Notes under the pieces: model-generated | Told to the model about the DNA's origin: nothing | Seen by the model: the letters and a program-made list of their open reading frames with translations, nothing else | Database searches by the model: none | Shown here: piece after piece, positions 60,421-64,000 of the stretch | Layout of the letters: every line of letters starts with the position of its first letter | Numbering within the stretch: position 1 is the stretch's first letter | Position numbers and translations under genes: made by a program | Assembly: GCF_016859285.1 (NCBI RefSeq) | Contig: NC_053401.1 | Span: forward strand, 6,640,469 to 6,704,468 | Direction of reading: 5' to 3' | Length of the DNA stretch: 64,000 nucleotides | Source of the DNA: Xiphias gladius | Taxonomy: Eukaryota; Chordata; Actinopteri; Istiophoriformes; Xiphiidae

Positions 60421-63265
60421 CACAACAAAGCAGTTTGCTTTACCTGTAAACAGTGTCCCTATCTGTACGCAAGGGAATGTTGACAGTTGTTGATGCGGTT
60501 TTCCTCAAAGGTTTTTGTACAGATACAGATGGATTATTTTTCACATGGTGACAAAAACGGCCGAGCACACCTAACCAGTTAAAGCTGCCATTTGTTTATA
60601 CTCTGAGCTGTGGCCTACTATCAGCTCAGGCTTTTTATCATCTCCAGAGTCTATACGTAGAGTGTGGTTGGTGGGGCGTTGGAGATGGACTATGTGGGGA
60701 AATGAGAGGAGATCTGTTGCAGCCCACAGGCCCCCTCAGATTCTCTGATGTGGCTTCAAGACTTCCTAGGAAATGCAACGCCTTCTGGGATCGTACTGAT
60801 CTAGTCTCCCTAGAGTTTTTCAGTTGTGTGTTTGATAGTGAATGGGTGCATGGGCCTGCATCTTTGCGGATCTCAGTGTTTTTTTCCGCCACTCTCAGTG
60901 TTGGTAAACTCTCTCCTTTGCAGATGCTGACTGCAGCTTTTCAAGGAATGAGCGAGTGTGGCTGCGAACGAAAGGGCACAACAACTACATCATACAGGTG
61001 ACTTATCTTACGGGTGGTGCATGTTGATACTACATTTAAGGTTTTGCCTCTGAAAACTTGCTGCAGCCACACATCTGTGAAATGTACAGGTCTTAATACA
61101 CAATGACATTCCCACTGTTTTCTCATGGGCTGTTATCAGTCTTATTCAAACAAGGTGCTCTGGCTCGTGAGATAAACGGTGAGCTATTATCTTTGCTATC
61201 TCCAGTCTGTTGTGCTCCTAACAGGCTGTGATGCATTAGAGACCACTTTAATGGATAATAAATAAGTTAAGATGAAGAAAAATGTTAATGTTCGCAGATA
61301 TTCAATACCATTTTGATTTTTTTTAATTCTTTCCTGCTTTTCGTTAAGTGAATAGGGCTGCTGAGAGGCCAGGCCCCTCTCATCTGCAGCCTGTTATGGC
61401 AGAGCGGGGAGGATGACATCATATTGGTCTAAGAGTGGCGGCTGGTAATTGGCCCACTCTCCTCCTCCAGCGGCACGGGCCAAACAGAACACACAAGTGG
61501 AGCCAGGCAATACAAGTCAGATGCACTGGGTTTTTCCAAAGTGGCTAGTGGGGCCTCAGTGGAGACTGAGAGCCAAGAGGCCTCGAAGAGGGGTGCACAG
61601 ATCCAACTGTAAATGTCAGAAATGAATGAAGGGCCTCAACTCAAAATGAAATATGATATAATGCGCCCCAGGCCAGCCTGTTTGATCTGCTGTACAGTCC
61701 ATTGCTGTAGTTGTCTGGATAACTGTGCCTATTCTCCATGATATGACATTGCAAAAGCATTTTCATGTGGAAGTTTTTCGAGGGCCAACGTCTGTGAGCT
61801 CCCAGCCCACACAAAGTTCCATTACAGAGAGACTGAAGTGCTGCACCTCTGGGTCGTAGAGCAGCAACAGCCAGTGATTGTTTGTAATATTAAAATCAAT
61901 GTACAATTTCTCAGTTCTGAAGATATTCACGTGCCTCGCAATGCTGACGCATTACTGATTACAGATGACATAAAGCTCCACAAGCTTTATTTTAAAATTC
62001 CTCACATGTGAATAATGGCCAGAGGATGATACATCTGGAATTTAGATTAAACCTCTGCAGGTTCAGATGTGTGTCTTGTAGACTAAAATCCCATCAGCAA
62101 GACAATAACACGCAAAAACAACTACTCCCATTACTTTTTAATTAGCTATTTGATGTGTCAACTTGAGTAAGCCTAATTGGTTGCAGTGGATCTGTGAACG
62201 AAACCTGGTTTTACCCTGTGGCCAGTCTCACACACAGCATATTGGCCCGGCAAGGATGTTGGATACCTGTGTTCTAATAAAGCACAGTCGTTATCTTTTA
62301 TAGAGGCTGCTCAGTCATGCCACCATGTTTCATGCTATGTGGTCGTTGTACAAAAAATCTGAGGTGTGCTGATCTCCTGATTGCATAGGTGGAGGTTTAA
62401 ATAGACCTCCCTGTTATCATCTAAGAGCACAGTTGTGAGAACACGTTTGGTTTCTAAAGCCTGTGTGGGAAAACATGCTTTCTCGCTGTGTCAAAACAGG
62501 GTGCAGTGCTTAGCGTGTTACCACGCGCCCATTCGCCTGTCTGTTGGCCATTGTTGTTTCTCCACATCAGTGACAGATAAAAGTTGTGAACGGAAGGTCC
62601 CACTGAACCTGTAGGTGGTGAGAACATCAAAGTTCTAGCAGGGCAGAGATGCAACTCTGCGTCCATGGGCCGAAACGACTGACTGAGCAAAAACTGTCAG
62701 AGGAGCTGTACTGCTTTCGCCAGAATGATTCTTTGAATGCTTTCACTCTCAGTGCTCTGTCAGGTACTGCACTGGGCTGTGAACTTGCGCACTGCAATGA
62801 GCCGGCATAGGTGTTGTTACCATGGTGAATACAATATTTGTTGTGTGTTTAATCGATTTCTAGAAGCGCTTTAGTATCTTGTGGCCTGAAAGAGAAGTTG
62901 CAGATTGCTGATGCATGCAACAAAAGTCATGAGTCACTGTCGCTATTCTCTGCAGTAAAGCCCCCTTTTCTATTTATTTCTTTAGAAAATTGGCAGAACA
63001 TCTTACAAGATGTGTTTGAAGTCACAGTAAGTGTGTTTCCCTCCGCCTGTTTTTAGGCACATTTTTGATTTTTCAAATTTAATTTTTCAGTTTCTTTTTT
63101 TTCACTCGGCTAAGGTAGAAAAGTTGGTGTCTCAATAAAGGCAAGCATGTACATGATGAAGAGATTTTACTGCTCCTCAAATTAATACGACACAAACAGA
63201 AATGCCATATTTCCATGTGATTTTCACCATGGTTTTCCATCGTTTGAGGTTTGACTGCCGCGCTT
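60421..63265. other. Spacer; non-repetitive-looking, no gene recognised
   Basis: Long open frames do not match known proteins. Segments near 61360-61560 and 61900-62040 have balanced composition and no visible repeat signature, so they are possible conserved non-coding elements, which cannot be tested here. Confidence 0.35.
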
Positions 63266-63271
63266 GTAATT

Positions 63272-64000
63272 ACAGTGGCATGAAAAATTTGGGCACCCCT
63301 GGTCACAATTTCTGTTACTTTGAATAGTTAAGAGGGTAGAAGATGAACTGATCTCCAAAAGGCATAAAGTTAAAAATGAAACATTCCTTTCAACATTTTA
63401 AGCAAGATTAGTGTATGAGATTTTTGTTTTGTAGAAGTTTAGAGTGGGAAAAAAAGGAAAGGAGCACCATACAAAAGTTCGGGCACTCCAAGACATTTGA
63501 GCTCTCAGATAACATTTACCAAGGTCTCAGATGCAGACATTCATCAAAAGAACAACTCTCCAAATGTTAAGCATGGGGGAGGATCAATCATGCTTTAGGC
63601 TTTTGTTGCAGCCAGTCGCATGGGGGACATTTCACTGGTAGAGGGAAGAATGGATTCAATTAAATATCAGCAAATTCTGGAAGCAAACATCACAACGTCT
63701 GTTAAAAAGCTTAGGATGATACGAGGATCAATTCTACAGCAGGATAATGATCCTAAACATACCTCAAAATCCACAATGGACCACCTCAAGAGGCGCAAGC
63801 TGAAGGTTTTGCCATGGCCCGCACAGATCCCCGAAACAAGAACTGAAAGACTCTCAGCTGCTACAAAAAGTGTTTACACGCTGTGATAGTTGCCAAAGGA
63901 GATGTTACTAGGTACTGACCATGCAGGGTGCCCAAACTTTTGTTTTTCAGGCCCTTTTCCCTTTTTGTTATTTTGAAATTGTAAAAGATAGAAATAAAGA
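63272..64000 (+). mobile_element. Decayed, internally deleted Tc1-like transposon (runs to or past window edge)
   Basis: The left end ACAGTGGCATGAAAAATTTGG followed by GCACCCC is typical of fish Tc1-like elements. GGTGCCCAAACTTTTG near 63927 is the corresponding right-end motif. Between them only the C-terminal half of a Tc1 transposase remains (63573-63886), including GGGSIMLW-like and QQDNDPKHTSK, the second-Asp motif of the DDE triad. It then breaks after PWPAQ, where PDLNPIE is expected. The N-terminal DNA-binding half is absent, so it cannot be autonomous. Confidence 0.8.

Noticed and set aside
60638-61001. Opposing 84- and 99-codon frames
   Set aside because: Overlapping frames on both strands without homology; treated as chance.
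1-64000. CRISPR arrays, operons, prophage, tRNA or rRNA genes
   Set aside because: Nothing of this kind was seen; the window is intron-bearing vertebrate DNA and the short tandem repeats are microsatellites.

Overview
The window is vertebrate nuclear DNA, most likely from a percomorph (spiny-rayed) teleost. The genes have many short, phase-consistent exons with GT-AG introns, and the encoded proteins match known vertebrate families. The spaces between genes are AT-rich and hold dispersed repeats of kinds familiar from fish genomes. No species is claimed. Seven genes can be named by protein similarity and exon structure, and one small gene is not recognised. All exon joins given below were checked by hand for reading phase.

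Layout: (1) 1-3.8 kb, the last seven coding exons of orc5 (+). (2) 5.3-8.8 kb, guca1a encoding photoreceptor GCAP1 (-), tail-to-tail with orc5 across a spacer with two hAT-like MITEs. (3) 10.2-11.8 kb, an unrecognised small ORF (-) with a long 3' UTR, head-to-head with golgb1. (4) 12-29.1 kb, golgb1/giantin (+), 20 coding exons including one of 5.1 kb. (5) 29.1-32 kb, repeat-rich spacer. (6) 32-39.8 kb, hcls1 (+), with an expanded cortactin-repeat array. (7) 40.6-42.4 kb, llph (-). (8) 42.7-44.6 kb, pex26 (+), head-to-head with llph. (9) 45.8-50.8 kb, usp18 (+), with interferon-response-like motifs upstream and a C-terminal exon isolated behind a repeat-filled intron. (10) 51-64 kb, no recognisable gene: repeats, some unexplained single-copy-looking sequence, and a decayed Tc1-like transposon at the right edge.

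The genes are not an operon and serve unrelated roles: replication origin recognition, phototransduction, Golgi tethering, haematopoietic actin signalling, ribosome biogenesis, peroxisomal import and interferon signalling. golgb1-hcls1 and pex26-usp18 are neighbours in human too. The joins orc5-guca1a and hcls1-llph-pex26 pair genes that lie on different human chromosomes.

I found no clearly new biological system. The best items to follow up are the exon-plus-intron duplication in hcls1 and the GC-AG intron it contains, the usp18 C-terminal exon and its active-site substitution, the fold-back repeat family concentrated in usp18 introns, and the unrecognised small gene opposite golgb1.
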